This document shows, one piece after another, positions 56,327-64,000 of a stretch of DNA of 64,000 nucleotides. Under the pieces are notes generated by a model, which was not told the DNA's origin, did no database searches, and worked only from the letters and a program-made list of their open reading frames with translations. Location: positions 218,802 to 282,801 of the forward strand of contig NZ_JBHLTP010000004.1 of the NCBI RefSeq assembly GCF_042434395.1, in the 5' to 3' direction. How positions within the stretch are numbered: the first letter of the stretch is position 1; each line of letters opens with the position of its first letter. The stretch is from Pontibacillus salicampi (lineage in GTDB: Bacteria; Bacillota; Bacilli; Bacillales; BH030062). The position numbers and the translations under genes are program-made.

Positions 56327-59300
56327 ATGAGTATTCGATTTTTACTTGGTCGGGCTGGTTCTGGTAAAAGTACTAGATGTTTAACAGAAATGAGAGATTT
56401 ATTGCAGGATTCTCCAGACGGTCCGCCTATTATATATATGGTACCAGAGCAAATGACCTTCCAGCAGGAATACGCATTGCTGAATCAAGAGGGGATAGAA
56501 GGGAGTATTCGCGCGCAGGTCTTTAGCTTTTCTAGATTAGCCTGGAGAGTGCTTCAGGAAACAGGTGGCGGTACGAAAAAATTCCTCACCTCTACTGGAG
56601 TGCAGATGATGCTTCGGAAGATTACCGAGCAGCGTAAATCGGATTGGAATGTCTTCCAAAAAGCAATAGAGAAGCAAGGGTTTATTGAACAGCTGGAAAC
56701 GATGATTACAGAATTTAAGCGATATCGAGTGACCCCGCAAACGTTAACACAGCAAATGCAAGATATGGACCGCTTTGTTCATAAAATGCCTGGGGAAGAA
56801 ACACTGAAGCATAAGCTTGAGGATTTATCCTACATATATGAAGAGCTGTTATATGCATTAAGAGATCAGTATATTGATAGTGAGGATCAGCTACAGCTGC
56901 TTGCAAACAAAATAGAGAAGGCGGATTTTCTGGAGGGGGCAGAAATCTATCTGGATGGTTTTCACCGCTTCACCCCTCAGGAATTGCTTGTGCTGCAAGC
57001 TTTAATGACAAAAGCTAGTCGTGTCACGATTGCTCTGACTTTAGATGAACCCCGCTACGGGGAGATTGATGAACTGGATATTTTTCATCAGACAGCGCAC
57101 ACCTTCCAGGACATTGAATCTATTGCCAACGAAGTACAGGTTCCTGTGACGGAAATTAAGCATTTATATGGAGAGGTAGGTCGTTTTAAAGAGCGGCATG
57201 CATTTGAACACATGGAACACTATTTTCACACACGTCCTGCCCCTGCCTACACGGAAGAAGCGCCCATAACTGTAGCGCAGGCAGTACACCCTAGGGCTGA
57301 GGTCGAAGGGGTAGCTCAGGAAATTATGGAGCTTGTCCGGGATAAAGGATATCGGTATAAGGATATGGCATTGTTGATTCGGGAGCCAGAAGTGTATCAT
57401 GACATTATTATGACGGTGTTTGAAGATTACCAGATTCCGGTGTTTGTCGATGAGAAGCGAACCATGATGAATCATCCATTAATCGAATTTCTGCGCTCAG
57501 CTATGGATGTAGTAGAAGGGAATTGGCGCTATGACGCTATGTTTCGGTTACTAAAAACAGACTTCATACCAGCAACAGATCAAGAGCATCCGCTGAATCA
57601 AGAGGCAATTGATGAGCTGGAAAACTACTGTTTAGAATACGGTATTCGTACGAAGAAACGATGGACCAGTGAGTATCGATGGCGCTATCAGCGTTTTCGT
57701 GGGTTCGAACAAGGGTCTCAGACGGATCAAGAGAAAGAGAAGGAGGAACGTTTGAACAGACTTCGTCATCAGGTAACGAATGCCCTCCTTCCATTTGATG
57801 AAGCTATGCGGGAAGCGAAAACAGTCCAAGAACGTTGTCAGGCTCTGTTTAGCTGGTTAGAACAGCTTGGTGTACCAGAAACGCTGAACAGTTGGCGAGA
57901 CGAGTATGATGATCAAGGGTTAACGGAAAAGGGCCGAGAGCAGGAACAGGTTTGGGATGCAGTAATACAGCTTTTTGAGGAAATGGTAGAAATGATTGGA
58001 GAAGACACATTATCTTTGCAGCTGTACCGTACTACGTTAGAAACTGGTTTTGAGTCGCTGCATTTCGCCCACGTTCCACCAAGTATGGATCACGTCATTG
58101 TCGGAAGCGTGGATCGTTCCCGAATAACAGGGATAAAGTGTGCCTTCCTGTTAGGCGTTAATGAAGGATTATGGCCAATGAAGCCTCCAGCAGAAGGAAT
58201 GCTTTCCGAAACGGAGCGAGAGCTTCTGTCCACCCATGGCATGAAGCTTGCAGAAAGCTCGAAGCGTCAATTGCTAGATGATTACTTCTATGTGTACTTA
58301 GCCTTCACCGCTCCATCAGACTACTTATGGGTGAGTTATCCATTAAGTAATGAGGAAGGAAAGTCCAAGACACCATCCTCCATGATTAAACGAGTACAGG
58401 AATTGTTTCCTCATGCCGAGGAGAAGCTGCTATTGCAAGAGGATGACGACCATGAGGACACAGAGCGCTTCATCACGACACCTGAGAAAACAAGGTCCGT
58501 CCTGACAGCTCAGCTTTCTCGTTATCTCCGTGGCTATCCAGTAAAGGACGTTTGGTGGGATGTGCTCGATTGGTTCATTCAGCGCGATCGAAACCATTTA
58601 GATACGAAGCGGGTTTTAGAGAGCCTATTCTATGAAAATACTCCTTCCAATCTTCAAGAGAGTACTGCAAGGGAGTTGTTTCCTAAACAGGTGAACGCAA
58701 GCGTCTCGCGGCTGGAAACGTATTATCGTTGTTCCTATCAGCATTTTGCCAAGTATGAGCTCGGCTTAAAGGAACGATCCGTTTATAAGTTGGATGCTCC
58801 GGATATAGGGACGCTTTTCCATGAAGCGCTCAAGCAAATTACGGAATGGATTCAATCAGAAGGGCGGGATTGGCAGACAATCTCCAAGCAAGATACCTCT
58901 CAGTACGCGCAGCGGGCTGTACACGAGCTGTCACCAGTATTGCAGCACCAAATTCTACACAGCTCTAATCGCTATCAGTACATTCAGCAGAAGCTTCAAG
59001 ATGTAGTTGCGCGAGCTGCGTATATGTTATCAGAGCAAGCCAAGCGCAGTCAGTTTTCTCCTGTTGGCTTAGAGCTAGGATTTGGCCCAAATGAAAAAAT
59101 TCCAGCAATGAAGCTTGATTTACAAAATGGCTTTGAGATGATGCTGCGTGGACGTATTGACCGGGTAGACCGGGCGATGGGGGATAATGGCTTGTTATTG
59201 CGCATTATTGACTATAAATCCAGTGCCAAGGGTCTTGATCTCATGGAGGTGTATTATGGCCTGGCGTTACAAATGCTTGCCTATTTGGATGTCGTATTAA

Positions 59301-59821
59301 CCAATGCTGAACAGTGGCTTGGTGCTCAGGCTACTCCTGCTGGTGTATTGTACTTCCATGTCCATAATCCAATGATATCTGATAATAAGCTATTGAGCGA
59401 TTTGGATATTGAAAAGGAATTGTTTAAGAAATTCAAGATGCAAGGGCTGCTGCTTGAAGATGAAGAAATTGTCAAAATGATGGATACCACTCTGGATACG
59501 GGTTCAAGTGATATTATTCCTGCAGGTTTAAAGAAGAATGGAGAGTTCCGCAGCGGTTCTAAAACGGCGGAAGAAGCTTCATTCCAGCATTTACAGCAAT
59601 ATATTCGAGAGTTAATGACAGAGGCCGGACAATCCATTACGGAGGGGAAAGTGCATTTAAATCCGTTTCAAAAAGATCAGCAGACAGCATGTGATTTCTG
59701 TGAATTTCGGTCCGTCTGTCAATTTGATGCTTCCTTGAAAGAGAACAGCTACCGCTCTCTTAAAGCGAAGAAAGAGGAAGATATTATGGCAGAAATCACA
59801 AAACGGGAGGAGGAAAACTAA
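56327..59821 (+). CDS. addB: ATP-dependent helicase/nuclease subunit AddB
   Basis: The 1164-residue subunit has an N-terminal Walker A-like motif (GRAGSGKST, residues 8-16), an inactive helicase fold and a C-terminal RecB-type nuclease domain with RIDRVDR...LLRIIDYKSSAKG. The iron-sulfur cysteines are present: YYRCSYQHFAKYELGL and CDFCEFRSVC (CxxCxxxxxC). With AddA it processes double-strand breaks and recognises Chi. ATG 56327 follows GGGGGAAGAAG. The stop codon overlaps the addA start codon by 1 nt (TAATG). Confidence 0.97.
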   Translation: MSIRFLLGRAGSGKSTRCLTEMRDLLQDSPDGPPIIYMVPEQMTFQQEYALLNQEGIEGSIRAQVFSFSRLAWRVLQETGGGTKKFLTSTGVQMMLRKITEQRKSDWNVFQKAIEKQGFIEQLETMITEFKRYRVTPQTLTQQMQDMDRFVHKMPGEETLKHKLEDLSYIYEELLYALRDQYIDSEDQLQLLANKIEKADFLEGAEIYLDGFHRFTPQELLVLQALMTKASRVTIALTLDEPRYGEIDELDIFHQTAHTFQDIESIANEVQVPVTEIKHLYGEVGRFKERHAFEHMEHYFHTRPAPAYTEEAPITVAQAVHPRAEVEGVAQEIMELVRDKGYRYKDMALLIREPEVYHDIIMTVFEDYQIPVFVDEKRTMMNHPLIEFLRSAMDVVEGNWRYDAMFRLLKTDFIPATDQEHPLNQEAIDELENYCLEYGIRTKKRWTSEYRWRYQRFRGFEQGSQTDQEKEKEERLNRLRHQVTNALLPFDEAMREAKTVQERCQALFSWLEQLGVPETLNSWRDEYDDQGLTEKGREQEQVWDAVIQLFEEMVEMIGEDTLSLQLYRTTLETGFESLHFAHVPPSMDHVIVGSVDRSRITGIKCAFLLGVNEGLWPMKPPAEGMLSETERELLSTHGMKLAESSKRQLLDDYFYVYLAFTAPSDYLWVSYPLSNEEGKSKTPSSMIKRVQELFPHAEEKLLLQEDDDHEDTERFITTPEKTRSVLTAQLSRYLRGYPVKDVWWDVLDWFIQRDRNHLDTKRVLESLFYENTPSNLQESTARELFPKQVNASVSRLETYYRCSYQHFAKYELGLKERSVYKLDAPDIGTLFHEALKQITEWIQSEGRDWQTISKQDTSQYAQRAVHELSPVLQHQILHSSNRYQYIQQKLQDVVARAAYMLSEQAKRSQFSPVGLELGFGPNEKIPAMKLDLQNGFEMMLRGRIDRVDRAMGDNGLLLRIIDYKSSAKGLDLMEVYYGLALQMLAYLDVVLTNAEQWLGAQATPAGVLYFHVHNPMISDNKLLSDLDIEKELFKKFKMQGLLLEDEEIVKMMDTTLDTGSSDIIPAGLKKNGEFRSGSKTAEEASFQHLQQYIRELMTEAGQSITEGKVHLNPFQKDQQTACDFCEFRSVCQFDASLKENSYRSLKAKKEEDIMAEITKREEEN

Positions 59822-62800
59822 TGCCTACATGGACTCCAGAACAAGAACGGGCTATATATACAAGCGGCAAGGATGTCCTAGTAGCAGCTGCTGCAGGGTC
59901 CGGTAAAACAGCTGTACTGGTAGAAAGGATTATCCAAAAGCTGCTGAACAAGGAAGAGCCTACAGATATTGATTCCTTACTGGTTGTAACCTTTACTAAT
60001 GCTGCCGCACAGGAAATGCGTAATCGAGTTGGAGAAGCATTAGAGGGAGCCTTGGAGCAAAACCCAGAATCACTCCATCTACAAAAACAGCTTTCCTTGC
60101 TGCAGCGAGCTTCTATTTCCACCTTACACTCCTTTTGTATGGAAGTAGTTCGGCATTATGCGTATTTGCTTGATCTTGATCCGCAATTTCGTATTGCCGA
60201 TGATATTGAAGCAGATTTAATCCGTCAGGAAATTGTAGAGGATTTATTTGAGGAATGGTACGGGAAGGAAGGAGAAGAACGGGAGCATTTTTTTGAAGTT
60301 GTCGATCGCTTCTCCAGCGATCGAAGTGATGTAGAGGTAGAGCAGCTGATGATGAATGTATATCAGTTTGCCATGCAGAACCCTTATCCAGACAAATGGA
60401 TGGAGGATGTTGTTGCGATGTATCAGGTAACACCTGATACAAAGGAGGGGGACCTTGATTGGCTGAACATTTTGAAGAAGGAGGTTCGTAATCAGCTACA
60501 TGCTATGATGGCTGATGCTGAGCAAGCCCTTGATGTGACTAGAGAGAGTGACGGTCCTTATCATTATGCGGATGCTATTGATGATGATAAAGCAAGAATG
60601 CAGGAGGCATTGGGGCTATTGGAGCTATCCTGGCAAGACCTTCAAGCCTTTATGGAACAGACTGGGAGCTTCAAAAAGCTATCAGGGAAAAAGGTAGATT
60701 GTGATCCAGACAAAAAGGAACAAGTGAAATCCTTACGAGACCGCTATAAAAAACGATGGCAATCCATGAGTCAGGAATGGTTTTCTCGCTCCTTACCAGC
60801 GTATCTTCAGGATATGCAAGCCTTAGCACCAGTCGTGGAGCAGCTGATGGTACTGGTGAAAGATTTTCACGCAAGGTATCAGCAAAAGAAAAAGGATCAG
60901 GCATTAGTTGACTTCGCAGATCTAGAACATTTCTGTCTTCAAGTACTAATGGATGAAAGCTCTACCCCAGAGCATATTGTCCCTTCAGAGGTAGCGAGGA
61001 ATTATCAAAACCAATTCTCTGAATTATTAATTGATGAGTACCAGGATACAAACCTTGTCCAAGAGACCATCTTACAGCTTATATCGTTTGGGGAGCATGC
61101 AGGTAACTTATTTATGGTGGGAGATGTAAAGCAAAGTATTTATCGGTTCCGCCATGCAGAGCCTTCGTTGTTTATTGCGAAATATAAACAATTTGCTGCA
61201 AAAGAGCATCCTGCCGAGCGAATAGATCTTGCCCGTAATTTCCGAAGTCGTGCTGAAGTGCTAACAGGTACCAACTATATCTTCCGACAAATACTCGATG
61301 AAGAGGTTGGAGATATGGCTTATGATAAGGATGCCGAGCTGATTTACAGTAATACGATTTACGATGAATTAACATCAAATAATGCTGAAGCCGAGCTTAT
61401 GATAGTGGACAGGGAGACCTCTGATGAGAAGGAGGAAGGGAATCAGGAGGGCCTTCAGGATATGGAAAAGGCTCAAATAGAAGCAAGAGCCTATGCGAAG
61501 AAAATCAAGGAATGGCTCGGGCATGGTGACAAGGAAGCTCTGCAAGTTGTCGATAAGGGGACAGGTGCAAAGAGGAGTATTCAATATCGCGATATTGTGA
61601 TATTGCAGCGCTCTATGACGTGGGCTCCAACAATTGTAGAGGAATTGAAGCAGCAAGGAATTCCGGTCTATGCGGAGTTGTCTACAGGTTACTTTGAAGC
61701 AATAGAAATCCAAATTATGCTCAGCTTATTGAAGGTGGTTGATAACCCAAGACAGGATATACCGCTCGCCTCGGTTCTCCGTTCCCCAATTGTCGGACTC
61801 AATGAAGATCAGTTGACCAACATTCGTTTAGCGGACCAAAAGGGGAACTATTACGATGCATTGAAGCAATATCGTCGTGTTGGAGAGAATCAGAAATTAA
61901 TCGAACGAGTGGAGCTCTTCCTGTACCGCCTGGAAGCATGGCGTATTCGTGCACGACAAGGCTCCTTGTCTGAGCTTGTGTGGCAAATATATCGGGAAAC
62001 AGGCTACTACGATTTTGTCGGTGGCATACCAGGTGGAAGACAGCGCCAAGCTAACCTGCGTGCTTTATATGACAGAGCGCGAACGTATGAGTCTACCTCG
62101 TTCCGTGGGTTATTCCGCTTTCTTCGTTTTATTGAACGAATTGAGGAACGAGGAGAAGATCTTGGCGCTGCTCGTGCACTTGGTGAGCAGGAAGATGTTG
62201 TTCGAATTATGACCATTCATAAAAGTAAGGGGCTTGAGTTCCCAGCTGTGCTGCTCGGAGGGATGGATAAGCAATTCAACCAGCGTGATCTTATGGCACG
62301 TTATTTATTGCATAAGGATTTAGGTTTTGCAACGAAATATATCGATCCTGTAAAACGAATTATGTATCCAACCCTAGCGTACCATGCGATAAAGAAAGAG
62401 AAGCAACGCGAACTTCTGGCCGAAGAGATGAGGGTGCTCTATGTCGCCTTAACTCGTGCTAAAGAAAAGCTTGTCATGGTGGGGACAGTTGCTTCCCTTG
62501 AGAAGAAATACCAGAAGTGGCAAGAATGGATAGACCACCCTAATTGGGTGCTGCCAGCTCAATATCGATTGGAATCAAAGACCTATATAGATTGGGTTGC
62601 TCCTGCTCTCATTCGTCATGAACAGAATGAGGCTCTAAGGGGAGAAGCATCTGTCCATCGGATACCTGAGGACATATACAACGATGCATCTAATTGGCGC
62701 ATATCGATTCATCATGCGAGTGATTTCGCACACACTGAAACGGTAGAGGAGCAAGATTACGAGACGCTTAAGCAAGCAGTCACAAAATGGCAGCCTATTC

Positions 62801-63543
62801 AATCCAATGAGAAAATAAATGATGAGGTGGAGAGGCGTTTATCCTATACTTATCCACACCAACATGCCATCTCTCATCGCGCCAAGCAATCAGTTACAGA
62901 GCTGAAAAGGCAGCGAGAAGCAAAGGATGAATATAGTGCTGATACATTAATGAAGCCAATCAAACGTCCGATTGTCCAGCGACCGCGTTTCATGCAGCAA
63001 AATAAAGAGCTGACTGCAACAGAAAAAGGTACAGCCATGCACGCGGTGCTGCAACATCTTCCATTTGAAAGAAAACTATCGAAGGATGAGATTGAGGAAT
63101 ATGTGGAACGTTATGTAGAGAGCGAAATCATTTCCAGAGAGGAAGCAGACGCCATTGATATCAGTGCGATTGAGGCGTTCTACGAAAGCGAAATTGGGGA
63201 GCTGTTCATAGAAGCGGAGCATATTCACAGGGAAGTACCATTTACTCTTACGCTTCCTGCTCATGAAGTGTATGCGGATTGGACAGAAGAATCTGAGGAG
63301 AAGGTATTTATTCAAGGTGTAATCGATTGTATTGTACAAACGAATGATGGGTGTCTTCTTGTCGATTATAAAACAGATCAGATAGCGGGCGAAGTAACAG
63401 ATAAGGTGAAAGAACAGCTAAAAGAGCGTTACAATACACAAATCACTTTGTATGCGGAAGCACTCGAACGCATCTGGAAACAGCCTGTCCACCAAACCTA
63501 TTTGTACTTCTTTAATGGACCAGCGACCATTCGCGTTAAGTGA
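59821..63543 (+). CDS. addA: ATP-dependent helicase/nuclease subunit AddA
   Basis: The 1240-residue UvrD-family helicase has Walker A AAAGSGKTAV (about residues 23-32), motif II LLIDEYQDTN, QSIYRFRHAEP (motif III), and late helicase motifs (VRIMTIHKSKGLEFP, RVLYVALTRAKEKL). The C-terminal nuclease domain has GTAMHAVLQHLP and CLLVDYKTDQ. It is the motor subunit of AddAB. It begins at the last nucleotide of addB, with GGGAGGAGG upstream. Unlike in B. subtilis, sbcD and sbcC do not follow; yisB does. Confidence 0.97.
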   Translation: MPTWTPEQERAIYTSGKDVLVAAAAGSGKTAVLVERIIQKLLNKEEPTDIDSLLVVTFTNAAAQEMRNRVGEALEGALEQNPESLHLQKQLSLLQRASISTLHSFCMEVVRHYAYLLDLDPQFRIADDIEADLIRQEIVEDLFEEWYGKEGEEREHFFEVVDRFSSDRSDVEVEQLMMNVYQFAMQNPYPDKWMEDVVAMYQVTPDTKEGDLDWLNILKKEVRNQLHAMMADAEQALDVTRESDGPYHYADAIDDDKARMQEALGLLELSWQDLQAFMEQTGSFKKLSGKKVDCDPDKKEQVKSLRDRYKKRWQSMSQEWFSRSLPAYLQDMQALAPVVEQLMVLVKDFHARYQQKKKDQALVDFADLEHFCLQVLMDESSTPEHIVPSEVARNYQNQFSELLIDEYQDTNLVQETILQLISFGEHAGNLFMVGDVKQSIYRFRHAEPSLFIAKYKQFAAKEHPAERIDLARNFRSRAEVLTGTNYIFRQILDEEVGDMAYDKDAELIYSNTIYDELTSNNAEAELMIVDRETSDEKEEGNQEGLQDMEKAQIEARAYAKKIKEWLGHGDKEALQVVDKGTGAKRSIQYRDIVILQRSMTWAPTIVEELKQQGIPVYAELSTGYFEAIEIQIMLSLLKVVDNPRQDIPLASVLRSPIVGLNEDQLTNIRLADQKGNYYDALKQYRRVGENQKLIERVELFLYRLEAWRIRARQGSLSELVWQIYRETGYYDFVGGIPGGRQRQANLRALYDRARTYESTSFRGLFRFLRFIERIEERGEDLGAARALGEQEDVVRIMTIHKSKGLEFPAVLLGGMDKQFNQRDLMARYLLHKDLGFATKYIDPVKRIMYPTLAYHAIKKEKQRELLAEEMRVLYVALTRAKEKLVMVGTVASLEKKYQKWQEWIDHPNWVLPAQYRLESKTYIDWVAPALIRHEQNEALRGEASVHRIPEDIYNDASNWRISIHHASDFAHTETVEEQDYETLKQAVTKWQPIQSNEKINDEVERRLSYTYPHQHAISHRAKQSVTELKRQREAKDEYSADTLMKPIKRPIVQRPRFMQQNKELTATEKGTAMHAVLQHLPFERKLSKDEIEEYVERYVESEIISREEADAIDISAIEAFYESEIGELFIEAEHIHREVPFTLTLPAHEVYADWTEESEEKVFIQGVIDCIVQTNDGCLLVDYKTDQIAGEVTDKVKEQLKERYNTQITLYAEALERIWKQPVHQTYLYFFNGPATIRVK

Positions 63544-63553
63544 GGTGAGGATT

Positions 63554-63844
63554 GTGGAGGAAACAATATGTGAGTTATGCGGAAGAGCTTCTGTAGAGAC
63601 GACCATACACCATTTGATACCAAAGCAATATGGCGGGGCTGATGGTCCCACGGTACAGTTATGTATAGCATGCCACAAGCAAATCCACGCCACCTTTACT
63701 AATGAAGAATTAGCTGGGTTTTATAACACCATAGAGCGACTGTCTGAACACCCAACTATGGAGAAGTACCTTAAATGGGTGAAAAAGCAAGCCCCAGGTA
63801 AGCGGATTTCGATAAAGAAGTCAAACCGGAAGAAAGATAAGTAA
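63554..63844 (+). CDS. yisB: HNH endonuclease-fold protein YisB
   Basis: The 96-residue protein has the zinc/HNH pattern: CELCG (Cys7, Cys10), HHLIPKQYGG with the HNH histidines at about residues 19-20, and LCIACHKQIH. The tail is Lys/Arg-rich, suggesting nucleic-acid binding. It matches YisB. GTG 63554 was chosen because GAGG lies 8 nt upstream within GAGGTGAGG; GTG 63545 is the alternative. It starts 10 nt after addA and may be co-transcribed with it. Confidence 0.9.
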   Translation: MEETICELCGRASVETTIHHLIPKQYGGADGPTVQLCIACHKQIHATFTNEELAGFYNTIERLSEHPTMEKYLKWVKKQAPGKRISIKKSNRKKDK

Positions 63845-63879
63845 AGAAAAAGCATCTGCTCTGGACAAGTGTTTAAAAT

Positions 63880-63925
63880 GTACCCTATAGAGTAGACACT
63901 TAAAAAAAGTCTCTCTATAGGGTAC
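63880..63925. repeat. Inverted repeat after yisB, terminator-like or insertion-sequence end
   Basis: GTACCCTATAGAG (63880-63892) and CTCTATAGGGTAC (63913-63925) are perfect 13-bp arms; AGAC/GTCT extends the pairing after a one-base bulge. The 3' side continues TTTTATG, so it could be a terminator of yisB. Its GTACCCTATAG ends also resemble terminal repeats of some IS3-like elements, without a transposase. Confidence 0.7.
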
Positions 63926-63971
63926 TTTTATGTATACTTAGAATTAACTAAATATATGGGGGATGGTCTTG

Positions 63972-64000
63972 TTGAGTAAAAGAATGTTTACAGGCCAAGA
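63972..64000 (+). CDS. Start of a gene running off the right edge (partial)
   Basis: TTG 63972 follows GGGGGATGG with about 6 nt spacing and opens a frame (LSKRMFTGQ) to the edge. Too short to identify; in B. subtilis the gerP operon is near here, but this start does not look like gerPF. Confidence 0.4.

Noticed and set aside
1..64000. CRISPR arrays, prophage, rRNA or tRNA genes, intact transposases
   Set aside because: I looked on both strands and saw no regularly spaced direct repeats, no tRNA-like cloverleaf ends with CCA, and no transposase or phage protein.

Overview
The window is chromosomal DNA of a spore-forming member of the Bacillaceae. The gene order follows the Bacillus subtilis yhaM-to-yisB segment: yhaM, yhaL, prsA, sscA, yhaJ, yhaI, scoC, yhaH, trpP, hit, ecsABC, a yhaA-type amidohydrolase, hmoB, pbpF, hemEHY, yhfH, yhfI, lplJ, lcfB, yhfN, comK, yhjD, yhjE, sipV, addBA, yisB. 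Two betaine uptake systems (an OpuA-type ABC transporter and an OpuD-type BCCT carrier) and the amount of insertion relative to B. subtilis suggest a halotolerant genus such as Halobacillus, Pontibacillus or Virgibacillus. That genus-level guess is inference. I see no rRNA, tRNA, CRISPR array, intact insertion sequence or prophage.

Region by region. 1-6.7 kb: the end of an unknown gene, the YhaM exoribonuclease, an MFS permease, sporulation genes yhaL and sscA, the PrsA foldase, a gene-poor stretch with inverted repeats, yhaJ, yhaI and the MarR-type regulator ScoC. 6.9-10.8 kb: a betaine ABC transporter with a divergent OpcR/GbsR-type regulator and a palindromic operator candidate between them. 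10.9-13.2 kb: yhaH, trpP with a TRAP-binding site over its ribosome binding site, a decayed MFS gene and hit. 13.5-18.5 kb: a possible small RNA, ecsABC, an M20 amidohydrolase and a ferritin-like gene. 18.6-22.9 kb: a PAP2 phosphatase, a LiaFSR-type envelope-stress module and a solo BdbC. 22.9-29.5 kb: heme and cell-wall genes hmoB, pbpF, hemE, hemH and hemY, with Fur/PerR-like boxes. 29.8-34.4 kb: a PadR regulator with a chromate transporter, ydbST and an orphan DUF1835-like gene.

34.5-42.5 kb: a minimal carbonic anhydrase, an aldo-keto reductase, a GntP permease, a LacI-type regulator, then yhfH, yhfI, lplJ and a membrane metallophosphoesterase. 42.4-44.5 kb: the most striking locus, a strong promoter followed by a single-aptamer glycine riboswitch, an intrinsic terminator and an ACT-domain gene plus a UPF0210 gene. 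44.5-50.3 kb: lcfB with a FadR box, a Sco-type protein, the yhfN protease, a conserved hypothetical, a 49-codon gene and comK with AT-boxes. 50.4-56.3 kb: a membrane gene interrupted by an early stop codon, the OpuD-type carrier, a hairpin-rich spacer, yhjD, yhjE, sipV and an MFS permease. 56.3-64 kb: addB, addA, yisB and the first codons of another gene.

Taken together, the segment combines housekeeping (heme, lipoate, fatty acid activation, recombination repair), envelope maintenance (PrsA, PbpF, LiaFSR, YdbST, SipV) and transition-state control (ScoC, ComK, Ecs). Compared with the B. subtilis order as I remember it, serC, aprE and sbcDC are missing from their expected places, and the Opu, LiaFSR, ChrA and riboswitch-ACT-UPF0210 blocks look inserted.
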